54,357 nt of DNA. Origin: Candidatus Competibacteraceae bacterium. Lineage in GTDB: Bacteria; Pseudomonadota; Gammaproteobacteria; Competibacterales; Competibacteraceae. Made by a program: the position numbers and the translations under genes. The DNA lies in contig RXIX01000009.1 in the NCBI GenBank assembly GCA_003989075.1, positions 1 to 54,357 of the forward strand, written 5' to 3'. Under the pieces are notes generated by a model that worked only from the letters and a program-made list of their open reading frames with translations, made no database searches and had not been told where the DNA came from. This document shows, piece by piece, positions 18,664 to 27,039 of the stretch (position 1 is the stretch's first letter; every line of letters begins with the position of its first letter).

Positions 18664-18720
18664 GGCGCAGGATCAGCAAAGCGTGTATTTCAGCTCAGGT
18701 CTTGGCGCGGTTGACGGAAC

Positions 18721-20013
18721 TTAGAAGTTCTGTCCCGAGCACTTCTTGGTGACAGTGTTGTAGTTGCCGCACTTGATCTTGGGATCGGCCCAGTCGGCCG
18801 TGATGTCCTTGCTGCCCGGCAGGAAATCCGACCAGGCATCGCCCGGCACCAGATCCTTGGTCTTCCACACCACGTCGAACTGGCCATCGGCCTGGATTTC
18901 GCCGATGAACACCGGCTTGGTCAGGTGATGGTTGGGCAGCATCTTGGCTACGCCACCGGTCAGGTTGGGGGTTTCGATGCCGACCATGGCGTCGATTACC
19001 TTGTCGGTATTGGTGCTCTTGACCTTCTCGACAGCCTTCACCCACATGTTGAAGCCGATGAAGGTTGCTTCCATGGGATCATTGGTGACGCGCTTCTTGT
19101 CCTTGATGAAGGCGTGCCATTCCTTGATGAACGCATCATTGGCCGGGCTCTTGATGCTCATGAAATAGTTCCAGGCAGCCAGGTGCCCGACCAGCGGCTT
19201 GGTGTCGATGCCGGACAGTTCTTCCTCGCCGACCGAGAAGGCGACCACCGGGATATCGGTGGCGGAAATGCCCTGATTACCCAGTTCCTTGTAGAACGGT
19301 ACGTTGGCGTCGCCATTGATGGTCGAGACCACGGCGGTCTTCTTGCCGGCGGAACCGAATTTCTTGATATCGGCCACGATCGACTGCCAGTCGGAATGCC
19401 CGAATGGCGTGTAGTTGATCATGATGTCCTCGTCCTTGACGCCCTTGGCCTTGAGATAGGCTTCCAGAATCTTGTTGGTGGTGCGCGGATAGACGTAATC
19501 AGTGCCGGCCAGCACCCAGCGTTCGACAGCGAGATCCTTCATCAGGTAATCCACCGCCGGAATCGCCTGCTGATTAGGCGCGGCGCCGGTGTAGAACACG
19601 TTCTTGGACGATTCCTCACCCTCGTACTGCACCGGATAGAACAGGATGCCATTGAGCTCCTCGAACACCGGCAGCACCGACTTGCGCGACACCGAGGTCC
19701 AGCAGCCAAAGACCACCGCCACCTTCTCTTTCTGCAACAGCTCACGGGCCTTCTCGGCGAACAGCGGCCAGTTGGAGGCCGGATCGACCACTACCGCTTC
19801 CAGTTTCTTGCCCAGCAGGCCGCCCTTCTTGTTCTGGGCGTCCACCAGCATCAGCACGGTGTCTTTCAGAGTGGTTTCGCTGATCGCCATGGTGCCCGAC
19901 AGCGAGTGCAGCACGCCGACCTTGATGGTATCGGCGGCCTGGGCCAGCGTGCTGCCCAGCGCCAGTGCGCCGGCCGCCAGCCAGGGGAGAAACTTTGGCA
20001 GGGTCTTCTTCAT
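18721..20013 (-). CDS. urtA: Urea ABC transporter substrate-binding protein UrtA
   Basis: The 430-residue protein starts with a Sec signal peptide (MKKTLPKFLPWLAAGALALG, cleavage near AQA-AD at residue 26), then a type I periplasmic-binding fold: TIKVGVLHSLSGTMAISE, VAVVFGCWTSVSRKSVLPVFE, LNGILFYPVQYEGEESS and AAPNQQAIPAVDYL. These segments are typical of urea-binding UrtA. The ATG at 20013 follows GAGGGA by about 7 nt, so the longer upstream frame is not used. It is the first gene of the urtABCDE set and lies 350 nt downstream of sbtB. Confidence 0.95.
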   Translation of the reverse strand: MKKTLPKFLPWLAAGALALGSTLAQAADTIKVGVLHSLSGTMAISETTLKDTVLMLVDAQNKKGGLLGKKLEAVVVDPASNWPLFAEKARELLQKEKVAVVFGCWTSVSRKSVLPVFEELNGILFYPVQYEGEESSKNVFYTGAAPNQQAIPAVDYLMKDLAVERWVLAGTDYVYPRTTNKILEAYLKAKGVKDEDIMINYTPFGHSDWQSIVADIKKFGSAGKKTAVVSTINGDANVPFYKELGNQGISATDIPVVAFSVGEEELSGIDTKPLVGHLAAWNYFMSIKSPANDAFIKEWHAFIKDKKRVTNDPMEATFIGFNMWVKAVEKVKSTNTDKVIDAMVGIETPNLTGGVAKMLPNHHLTKPVFIGEIQADGQFDVVWKTKDLVPGDAWSDFLPGSKDITADWADPKIKCGNYNTVTKKCSGQNF

Positions 20014-20363
20014 AGGCTTCCCTCGGAGTCGTGGTGGAGAACTCGCCCGGAATCGGGCTTGGGAAGCGTTTCCATCAAGGAGCGTGCCAGAACGCGGCAC
20101 CAGCGGTTTTGGTCTGCGCTGTTGGGCGTTTTTCCGGCCACGACGCGGGTTGATCATGCTCCGTCATGCTGACCGGAGCGAAATCTTGGTGCAAAAAAGG
20201 AGCGGTGTACTGGGTTTTTGCCCGCAAACAGGGCGTTGATGCAATCGCGTGGCGCACGCCGGAGCAGTTCACCGCCTCGGGTTCAGTACCGGATGCCGCG
20301 TTCGATCATGCAGTCAATCACCACAGGATGATGTTGCCTGATCGGTACAGTAGGTAGTTGCGC
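20014..20363. promoter_or_regulatory. 350-nt gap between sbtB and urtA; probable urt promoter region
   Basis: No convincing gene is present. The gap presumably contains the urtA promoter and leader on the minus strand. A small hairpin (GCCCG/CGGGC, 20045-20058) lies just upstream of the urtA ribosome binding site. I searched by eye for a sigma-54 promoter (GG-N10-GC) expected for NtrC control and found no acceptable match. Nitrogen control therefore cannot be claimed from the sequence. Confidence 0.3.
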
Positions 20364-20657
20364 CTAGTGAATGATCCACTGCGCGTCCGACACCAGACAG
20401 ATGCCGCCGAAGCGCTTGAGCAGTGGTCGGATGGCCTCAACCAGCGGCTGCAACTGTTCGTCCGGACAGGCGGTGAGCACGTAACTGTTCTTGAGCACGT
20501 CGGACAGTTGATCGCCCATGCGTGCGCCCCGGTCGCCTATTCCGGTGGCATCCCGGATCACCGTGTAGCCGGATATTCCTGATTTATCAAGAATATTCAG
20601 AATCTTGTGCAGTTCGAGGGAGTCGATGACGATCTCGACGCGTTTGATCGGATGCAT
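20364..20657 (-). CDS. sbtB: PII-like protein of the SbtB type
   Basis: A 97-residue small protein of the PII superfamily, with the KRVEIVIDSLELHKILNIL first strand-helix unit, a T-loop region (about residues 36-52, GIGDRGARMGD) and a second unit ending in GGICLVSDAQWI. It lacks the GlnB uridylylation signature and sits 3 nt after the sbtA stop codon, which is the arrangement of SbtB proteins. SbtB binds adenine nucleotides, including cAMP in cyanobacteria, and regulates SbtA. The ligand here is unknown. Confidence 0.85.
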   Translation of the reverse strand: MHPIKRVEIVIDSLELHKILNILDKSGISGYTVIRDATGIGDRGARMGDQLSDVLKNSYVLTACPDEQLQPLVEAIRPLLKRFGGICLVSDAQWIIH

Positions 20658-20660
20658 AAT

Positions 20661-21641
20661 TTACCTCCACAGATGATTGATGGCCTGCAAATAGAGCGGC
20701 AGGCCGACAATGATGTTGAATGGGAAGGTGATCGCCAGCGACATCGGGACGTACAGGCTGGGATTGGCTTCCGGGATCGCCAGTCGCACCGCTGCCGGGA
20801 CTGCGATGTAGGAGGCGCTGGCGCAGAGTACGACAAACAGGAAAGCATCGCCGAGCGGCAACCCCGCCCAGTACGCTACGCCCAATCCCAGCGCGGCGTT
20901 GAGCAGTGGGACCAGGATGCCGAAGGACACCAGAAAAATCCCGGCCTTGCGCAAATCCCGCAAGCGCCGTGCTGCCACCAGGCCCATGTCGAGCAGGAAG
21001 AAAGCAAGCAAACCCTTGAACAGATCGCCAGTGAACGGTTGTAGCGCCTGCTTGCCGGATTCCCCGGTCATTGCACCGATCGCTAGACTGCCTATCAGCA
21101 GCAGCACTGAGCCATTGAAAAACGCGTCGCGCAACAGTTCCGACCAGGAAAATTCGCTTTTGTCCTTGCCCTGATCGTCGGTCCGAAACAGCCGGTAGAA
21201 CAGTACGCCGATGATGATGGCCGGCGATTCCATCAAGGCCATGGCCGCCACCAGATGGCCCCCATAATCGATGTCCAGCTTGGTCAACAGCGAGGTGGCG
21301 GTGATGAAGGTCACTGCACTGATCGAGCCATAGGTGGCGGCGATGGCCGCCGCATCTGCCACGCCCAGTCGCCACCGCAGAATGAAAAAACTATACAGGG
21401 GTACAACTGAAGCCATCAGCATGGCCAGGGCAATGGTAACGGCAACCTGGTAATTGATCCCGCTTTGATACAGGCTCACGCCACCCTTGAAGCCGATCGC
21501 CAGGAGCAGATACAGCGATAGAAATTTGGCAATGGGCTGCGGTATTTCCAGATCGGAATGCAGGAAGACCGCCAGCATGCCCAGGAAGAAGAACAGGATC
21601 GGGGGGTTGAGAAAATTGGAGAGAATCAGGTCGATGTCCAT
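20661..21641 (-). CDS. sbtA: SbtA-type sodium-dependent bicarbonate transporter
   Basis: The 326-residue membrane protein has about ten transmembrane segments in two halves, with a hydrophilic loop at about residues 175-190 (RTDDQGKDKSEF). The beginning (LSNFLNPPILFFFLGMLAVF) and the regions YGSISAVTFITA and CASASYIAVPAAVRLAIPEA match the SbtA/DUF897 family, which takes up bicarbonate with sodium. The adjacent sbtB gene supports the assignment. Its place between urease accessory genes and urea transporter genes is unusual and suggests joint control of bicarbonate and urea. Confidence 0.88.
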   Translation of the reverse strand: MDIDLILSNFLNPPILFFFLGMLAVFLHSDLEIPQPIAKFLSLYLLLAIGFKGGVSLYQSGINYQVAVTIALAMLMASVVPLYSFFILRWRLGVADAAAIAATYGSISAVTFITATSLLTKLDIDYGGHLVAAMALMESPAIIIGVLFYRLFRTDDQGKDKSEFSWSELLRDAFFNGSVLLLIGSLAIGAMTGESGKQALQPFTGDLFKGLLAFFLLDMGLVAARRLRDLRKAGIFLVSFGILVPLLNAALGLGVAYWAGLPLGDAFLFVVLCASASYIAVPAAVRLAIPEANPSLYVPMSLAITFPFNIIVGLPLYLQAINHLWR

Positions 21642-21728
21642 ATGTACAGCTTATGGTTGGGAGTGGAAAATGCGCCTGATGGATAGGCGTTTGAAGGTGC
21701 GAACCACCCGGTAACCGGCTGCAGTGGT

Positions 21729-22358
21729 TCAGGTCGCCGGTTCCCTCCCTGCGCCCAGCATGCCGCGTTCGATGATGAAGTCGATCACCCGGTCCAGGCC
21801 CTGGCGGGTCTTGAGATTGGTGAACACGAACGGCCGTTCGCCACGCATGGCCCCGGCATCGCGTTCCATGACCGCCAGCGATGCTCCAACATGAGGCGCG
21901 AGGTCGATCTTGTTGATTACCAGCAGATCGGAACGGGTAATGCCTGGGCCGCCCTTGCGCGGAATCTTGTCGCCGGCGGCCACGTCGATGACATAGATCG
22001 TCAGATCGGACAGCTCCGGGCTGAAGGTAGCGCTGAGGTTGTCGCCGCCGGATTCCACCAGCACCAGATCAAGATCGGTAAAGCGTTCGCATAACTGCGT
22101 CACCGCCGCCAGATTCATGGATGCATCCTCGCGAATCGCGGTATGCGGGCAGCCGCCGGTTTCCACGCCGACAATCCGTTCCGGCTCCAGCGCCTGGGCG
22201 CGGGTCAGGAACTGGGCATCCTCGTAGGTGTAAATGTCATTGGTCACCACCGCGATCTGGTAGCGATCGCGCAGGGCTTTGCATAGAGCTTCGACCAGGG
22301 CAGTCTTGCCGGAGCCAACCGGGCCGCCCACACCGACGCGCAGAGGTTGTGAATGCAT
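21729..22358 (-). CDS. ureG: Urease accessory GTPase UreG
   Basis: The 209-residue SIMIBI-class GTPase has the P-loop GPVGSGKT (residues 12-19), the nickel-binding CPH motif in [15 protein letters not shown], a [12 protein letters not shown] switch and the NKID guanine-specificity motif. It delivers nickel to apo-urease in a GTP-dependent complex with UreF and UreH/UreD. It follows ureF by 59 nt. No ureD/ureH gene is in the window. Confidence 0.96.
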   Translation of the reverse strand: MHSQPLRVGVGGPVGSGKTALVEALCKALRDRYQIAVVTNDIYTYEDAQFLTRAQALEPERIVGVETGGCPHTAIREDASMNLAAVTQLCERFTDLDLVLVESGGDNLSATFSPELSDLTIYVIDVAAGDKIPRKGGPGITRSDLLVINKIDLAPHVGASLAVMERDAGAMRGERPFVFTNLKTRQGLDRVIDFIIERGMLGAGREPAT

Positions 22359-22417
22359 GCGGAAACCTATGGTGATGGAGAGTTGAGAGGGTTGAGGGAA
22401 ACGGTGCGGGCGACCGA

Positions 22418-23095
22418 TCAGGAGCGGAACAGCCGCGAATACTGGGTTTCATGCAGCGCCCCGGCCAGAGCCAGCCCCGGCGCGGTAGCACCAATCTCGG
22501 CATCGGTCAGTGTCAGGCCATCCTGTACGGCCTGCACCAGAACCGGTCCCGCCGCGACCAGCAGGCGCTGACTGGCGGTTTGACCAAGCGGAATCAGCCG
22601 GGTGGCGGCGGTAACCTGATTTTCCAGCCAGGCCCAGCCATAGCCGGTGGTTGCTTCTGGCAGCGGAATGGCCCAGCGCAGCGTCGCCAGACTGAACAGG
22701 GTGGCGAAGCAGACCCGCGGCGCGTTCCGCCAGGGTTGTGCCTCATTGATGCCCAGATCGCTGAGCAGCCGCGCCAGTGCCGCGCCAAGCTGCGTATCCT
22801 CGCGCTGCAATTCCGATGCCTCACGCGCGGCATGCAGGCGGGCGGTCCAGTAGCGTACCCGCTCCTGATCGTGCTCCGCCCAGCCCTGATAGAGACGGGC
22901 AAAGACCGGCAGATCCAGATGGCGCAGGCTGTGATTGAGCAGGCCAAGAATCCAGGCGCTCGCGCTGGCCTCATCGCGCACCCAGCCGCGATCCACCGCG
23001 CATTCCAGGCCCTGCGAGTAGGCATAAGCGCCCACTGGCAGCGCCGGACTGCACAGTTGCAGCAGGCGCGGCAGGGCAGCGGCACTAATGGGCAT
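22418..23095 (-). CDS. ureF: Urease accessory protein UreF
   Basis: The 225-residue protein begins with the conserved [21 protein letters not shown] and is mostly helical; it ends in [13 protein letters not shown], the usual UreF tail. It acts as a scaffold and fidelity factor for UreG during nickel insertion. The ATG at 23095 lies inside the 3' end of ureE (11-nt overlap); a second ATG two codons upstream is equally possible. Coupled translation with ureE is likely. Confidence 0.95.
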   Translation of the reverse strand: MPISAAALPRLLQLCSPALPVGAYAYSQGLECAVDRGWVRDEASASAWILGLLNHSLRHLDLPVFARLYQGWAEHDQERVRYWTARLHAAREASELQREDTQLGAALARLLSDLGINEAQPWRNAPRVCFATLFSLATLRWAIPLPEATTGYGWAWLENQVTAATRLIPLGQTASQRLLVAAGPVLVQAVQDGLTLTDAEIGATAPGLALAGALHETQYSRLFRS

Positions 23096-23561
23096 GGTCA
23101 TGATGTGCGCCCTGTGCACCGCCATAGGCGCCGGCTTCCGGTTCAAACGGTGCCTGCTCGCAGCACAGCTCCAGACCGAGTTCGCGCACCATGTCGTCGA
23201 GCACATGGTCATGCAGATAGCGCAGCCAGCCGGGACCGATTTGCAGGGCGACGTGGCGGTTGCCGAGATGATAGGCGGCGCGGGCCAGCAGCAGCGGATC
23301 ACTGCTACGTGCGGTGGAGACGGTTTCCGCTGCCGCGCGTACCTCAACCAGCAGGCCATTGGTGGTGCGCAGCCGATCACCGTGGCGCAGCACCGTGCCA
23401 CGCGGCAGGAATAAACCGACATCGGCGCCATTGTCCAGACAAGTGCGCAGGCGGCTTTTCTGGCGGGCCTCGAAGGGCAGGGTAAGCGTGATATCGGCGG
23501 GCGCGCTGGTCTCGGCCAGCCGCTCGTTGATGCGCAGTTCCAGCGGATCTTGGGTGTCCAT
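23085..23561 (-). CDS. ureE: Urease accessory protein UreE (nickel chaperone)
   Basis: The 158-residue protein has the UreE N-terminal domain (LTLPFEARQKSRLRTCLDNG, FLPRGTVLRHGD) and the metal-binding C-terminal domain with YHLGNRHV and the nickel-site region. It ends in a short His-rich tail (GAHHDHAH), with five His in the last seven residues, suited to storing nickel. The ATG at 23561 follows GGAG. It is the promoter-proximal gene of the minus-strand ure/sbt/urt block and is divergent from the HiPIP gene; the 225-nt spacer holds both promoters. Confidence 0.94.
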   Translation of the reverse strand: MDTQDPLELRINERLAETSAPADITLTLPFEARQKSRLRTCLDNGADVGLFLPRGTVLRHGDRLRTTNGLLVEVRAAAETVSTARSSDPLLLARAAYHLGNRHVALQIGPGWLRYLHDHVLDDMVRELGLELCCEQAPFEPEAGAYGGAQGAHHDHAH

Positions 23562-23786
23562 GCGGAGTCTCCGGGGCAGATTAAGCGGCGAGGGGATAGG
23601 CGTGTTAGTGTCCCATGGGCAGCCATATCGGGGAAAGCGCACGGGTTCTGACCCGGCAGCTTGTCATTGCCGGATGTCAAGTCGGGCACCGGGCGCGCGT
23701 GCTATCATCAATAAAGCTCGCGCCGACCGTCGCAGATGGACGCGGCGCGGGTTTCAACCGCGCACAATAACTTCGAGGGAACTCTC

Positions 23787-24116
23787 ATGGCCGAACATGC
23801 TCCCGATAACAGCCGCCGCCGTTTCATCAAACTGACCGCGATCGGCCTGGCCGCCGCGCCGTTTGCCAATGCCCTGCTCAGCGGCGCTGCCAGCGCAGCC
23901 GATGCCGTCAGTGAAAGCGATCCGCAGGCGACTGCTCTGGGCTATGTCGCTGATGCCACCAAGGCCGCCAAGCGCACTGACGCCGCTGCCATGTGCAGCA
24001 ACTGCAATTTCTACTCGGGCAAGGCTGGCGAGGCGAGCGGTCCCTGCGCCCTGTTCCAGGGCAAGCTGGTCACTGCCAAGGGCTGGTGCACCGCCTGGGC
24101 CAAGAAGCCGGCCTGA
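23787..24116 (+). CDS. High-potential iron-sulfur protein (HiPIP)
   Basis: A 109-residue protein with a twin-arginine signal (SRRRFIKLTAIG, residues 9-20; processing near ASA-AD at about residue 38). The mature domain has four cysteines with HiPIP spacing: Cys70, Cys73, Cys87 and Cys101, which bind a [4Fe-4S](3+/2+) cluster. It is a soluble periplasmic electron carrier, common in purple sulfur bacteria and relatives. The ATG at 23787 has CGAGGGA about 7 nt upstream. A terminator follows directly, so it is a single-gene transcript. Confidence 0.95.
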   Translation: MAEHAPDNSRRRFIKLTAIGLAAAPFANALLSGAASAADAVSESDPQATALGYVADATKAAKRTDAAAMCSNCNFYSGKAGEASGPCALFQGKLVTAKGWCTAWAKKPA

Positions 24117-24134
24117 TCGCGCTCTGGCTGGACA

Positions 24135-24171
24135 AAACCCCGTTCCCGCCTTGGCTGGAGCGGGGTTTTTA
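24135..24171 (+). terminator. Rho-independent terminator after the HiPIP gene
   Basis: AACCCCG (24135-24141) pairs with CGGGGTT (24161-24167), with a partly structured loop and a five-T tail. It ends 55 nt after the HiPIP stop codon. Confidence 0.8.
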
Positions 24172-24232
24172 TTGGCCGGCTGTTGTCAGTCTGTCGTTTG
24201 TAGTGAGTGCATCGAACCCCGCGACCCGTCGC

Positions 24233-25711
24233 CTATTTGCCGCGCCTGCGGTCCAGGCGCCAGACCATATCCTCCAGCAGCGTGCGGTATAGACTTTCCT
24301 TGAGCACCGCGTCCTCGATGCCATGGTCGATATTGGGATTGTCGTTGATTTCGATCACCACGACGCCCTTGGCGGTCTGTTTCAGGTCAACGCCATACAG
24401 ACCATTGCCGATCAGATTGGCGGCCTTGAGCGCAGTTTTGACCACGACATCCGGCGCTTCTTCAACACGGAAGGTCCGCGAATCGCCCTCGCGGGTCACG
24501 CGCCCCTCGCCCGGTTTGTGGTTATAGATCTGCCAGTGTTCTTTGGACATGAAGTACTGACAGACGAACAGCGGCGTCTTGTTGAGAATCCCCACCCGCC
24601 AGTCGAATTCCGTGTAGAGATACTCCTGCGCCAGCAGCAGATCCGAGGATTTGAACAGCTTGCCAGCCATGTCCAGCAGTTCACTGCGATCATTGACCTT
24701 GAACACTCCGCGCGAGAACGAACCATCAGGAATTTTGAGTACGATCGGGTAATCGATCTCGCTGTCGACCCGCTCCAGATTATCGCGCCGGACAATGACT
24801 GTGCGCGGCGTGCGGACCCGGTTATTGCGCAGCAGTTCATCCAGATACACTTTGTTGGTGCACTTGAGGATCGAGTCCGGATCGTCGATCACCACCATGC
24901 CTTCGCTCTCGGCCTTCTTGGCGAACTGGTAGGTGTAGTGGTCGATGCCGGTGGTTTCGCGGATGAACAGGGCATCGAACTCGGCCAGCCGCCCGTAATC
25001 CTTTTTCTCGATCAGTTCGATATTGACCCCACACTCGCGGCCGCTTTTGATGAACTGCTGCAGGGCCTTGGGGTTGGAGGGCGGCATGGCCTCCTTGGGG
25101 TTGTACAGGATTGCCAGGTCATAGCGGTAATTGCTGCGTGTCCGCGGTTGGCGCCAGCGCCGACTCAGATAGGTGGCCAGCGCCCCGAGGAACAGATCTT
25201 CCTGTTCCGCCGATAGCGATTGCAGGTGCAGGGCCTTGAGAGTGGCGATGCGCCATTTGCCCTGCAGGCGGAATTCGACCCGCAGCATCGGCGAGCGGAA
25301 CACGTCGAACAGTTGCCGGGCCAGATCCTGCAATTCCTTGGTGGCGCACTGGCCAAAGAAAATATCCAGCTCAAAAGCAGTAGCAGTGAAACCGGGCCGC
25401 GGCTTGCCGAGCACCTGCTGGACCCGGTCATCGAGATCCTCGACATCGAGGCTGTAGATCGATTTGCGGCTCAGGTCATTGAGCGTGCGCACGCTGGGAA
25501 TGACCCGATGGCGGCGTGCCTCGGCGAGCAGCGAGCAGTAATAGCCGACGCTCAGATAGCGATAGCTGCGGCACAGGTTGAGCACGCGCACATTGCGACC
25601 GGTGGCGTATTCGGGCTTGCCCAGGTAATCCTTGGCGGCGACCACGGGCAGCTTGGGAAAATGCGTTTTCCAGTCGGTGGGGTTTTCCACCAGGATGATG
25701 TGATCGGCCAT
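24233..25711 (-). CDS. RimK-like ATP-grasp ligase with RLAN N-terminal domain
   Basis: The 492-residue protein has an N-terminal alpha/beta region of about 200 residues of the RimK-like-ATP-grasp N-terminal type (ending near NYRYDLAILYNPKE), then a RimK-type ATP-grasp domain. Visible ATP-grasp elements are the glycine-rich loop KIPDGSFSRGVFKV, the LAQEYLYTEFDWRVGIL strand and the magnesium-binding EINDNPNIDHG. Such enzymes form amide bonds between an acyl phosphate and an amine, for example adding amino acids to a peptide or protein. The gene follows the GNAT/C39 fusion gene by 33 nt, a pairing that recurs in proteobacteria. The product is unknown. Confidence 0.85.
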   Translation of the reverse strand: MADHIILVENPTDWKTHFPKLPVVAAKDYLGKPEYATGRNVRVLNLCRSYRYLSVGYYCSLLAEARRHRVIPSVRTLNDLSRKSIYSLDVEDLDDRVQQVLGKPRPGFTATAFELDIFFGQCATKELQDLARQLFDVFRSPMLRVEFRLQGKWRIATLKALHLQSLSAEQEDLFLGALATYLSRRWRQPRTRSNYRYDLAILYNPKEAMPPSNPKALQQFIKSGRECGVNIELIEKKDYGRLAEFDALFIRETTGIDHYTYQFAKKAESEGMVVIDDPDSILKCTNKVYLDELLRNNRVRTPRTVIVRRDNLERVDSEIDYPIVLKIPDGSFSRGVFKVNDRSELLDMAGKLFKSSDLLLAQEYLYTEFDWRVGILNKTPLFVCQYFMSKEHWQIYNHKPGEGRVTREGDSRTFRVEEAPDVVVKTALKAANLIGNGLYGVDLKQTAKGVVVIEINDNPNIDHGIEDAVLKESLYRTLLEDMVWRLDRRRGK

Positions 25712-25744
25712 CGGTGTAAAACGAAACTCCTGAAGCAGGGGGGG

Positions 25745-26872
25745 TTAAGCCAGGACAGCGCTTGTCGAATCGGTGCGGGAGTCTGAGCGGTAGAGAATCA
25801 GTACCGCTTTCTGCGCCGCCTTGCCATAGCGGGCCATGCGCTGGAATTCACGGTGTGGGATCGGCATGTTCACCGAGTCGGTCACGGTTTCCCCATCCTC
25901 GACATTGACCAGCGGATCGTGGACGTAGATGAAGCGTTCATCGAAACCGGTAACCACCACCCAGTGCGGGAAACGCTCGCCATAGATGCGGTAGGAACTG
26001 ATCAGCACCAGCGGAATGCCGCCACCTTCGAATTTACGGCGCAGATCATCGACGCTCATGCTGCCATAGCAGAGCAGCACCGGCAGGCCGCGCAGTTCCT
26101 CGATCCAATCTTCCTGCACCAGGCGCATCACTTCCTTTTTTTCCGGGCAGCGCACCGAGTCAACCAGGAACACGCTGTCCTCGTTGACGTGGATTTCCAG
26201 GGCGAAGCCGCGGCGATAGGCCGACAGCGCCAGACCATAGGGACCACAGCCGCCATGGCCGGAGGTCATGAAAATGGTGGTGGCCTCGCGCCACAGGCGC
26301 AGCTCCAGCGTTCGATTCAGCTCCAGGCCCGGATCGAGCGCCTTCATCGCCATCATCAGCGCCGCCGGCCCGCAGGTGAAATCCAGGGTCTGCTGGTAAT
26401 AGGGCACGCGCACCAGATCGGCTTTTAAATGCGGAATCAGGCGCTTTTCAAAGCGCAGCGCATCCATGTGGTCTTCGTAGTAATCCAGCACTTCCTTGAA
26501 CTGACGATAGCCGTGGTGGCGGAACAGCGCCAGTGAGGCGGTGTTGTCGCGGCGAATCTCCAGGCGCATCGATACGCAATCCTGCTCCAGCGCGGCGGCC
26601 TCGGCGGCCTGCAACAACTGCGAACCGATGCCCTGGCCGACGCACTCGGGATGCACGGCAATCGAGTACAGGCGCGCCATCGAGGTACCCTGCGAGAACA
26701 GCAGCAGCACATAGCCACGCAACCGATCGCGTTCCTCATCGAGCAGGGTGACGGCATTGCCGCGGGTCAGCAGGTGGCGGAAACTGCGCCGTGTCAGGCG
26801 ATCGCTCGTAAAGCAAAGGGTTTCCAGGGCCAGCAGCGCGGGAAGGTCGTTCAGGGTGGCGTGACGCAGCAT
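25745..26872 (-). CDS. GNAT acetyltransferase fused to a C39-peptidase-like domain
   Basis: A 375-residue two-domain protein. Residues 1-145 are a GNAT domain with the acetyl-CoA loop VHPECVGQGIGSQLL (residues 73-87). Residues 155-375 are a papain-fold C39-like domain with a candidate catalytic Cys167 in FTCGPAAL, His303 in PHWVVVTGF and Asp319. The combination suggests acetylation plus peptide or amide hydrolysis, or transglutaminase-like transfer, acting with the adjacent ATP-grasp ligase. It is upstream of the ligase gene on the same strand. The substrate is unknown. The 167-nt spacer to argE has no gene. Confidence 0.85.
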   Translation of the reverse strand: MLRHATLNDLPALLALETLCFTSDRLTRRSFRHLLTRGNAVTLLDEERDRLRGYVLLLFSQGTSMARLYSIAVHPECVGQGIGSQLLQAAEAAALEQDCVSMRLEIRRDNTASLALFRHHGYRQFKEVLDYYEDHMDALRFEKRLIPHLKADLVRVPYYQQTLDFTCGPAALMMAMKALDPGLELNRTLELRLWREATTIFMTSGHGGCGPYGLALSAYRRGFALEIHVNEDSVFLVDSVRCPEKKEVMRLVQEDWIEELRGLPVLLCYGSMSVDDLRRKFEGGGIPLVLISSYRIYGERFPHWVVVTGFDERFIYVHDPLVNVEDGETVTDSVNMPIPHREFQRMARYGKAAQKAVLILYRSDSRTDSTSAVLA

Positions 26873-27039
26873 GGCGGTTTAAAACGGTTCCAGAAACGGC
26901 AATGGATGAAGAGGGTCGGACAGTGTGGCGAACGGCATCGAGCAAGGCGGTTCGGCCAGGGCGGCCAGGAGCGCGGGGGACCAACCGGTGAATACGGTAT
27001 TATCACGCAGTATCCATTGCCATCGCCAGTGAAATCACC

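Noticed and set aside
18925-20172. A 415-codon plus-strand reading frame
   Set aside because: It lies entirely antisense to urtA and its upstream leader, with no ribosome binding site or recognisable domain; such frames are common in GC-rich DNA.
20166-20357. A 63-codon reading frame in the sbtB-urtA gap
   Set aside because: No ribosome binding site, no recognisable feature, and the position is expected for a promoter and leader.
20014-20363. Possible sigma-54/NtrC promoter for urtA
   Set aside because: Several TTGC and GCAC pieces are present, but none has GG and GC with the required 10-nt spacing on the minus strand.
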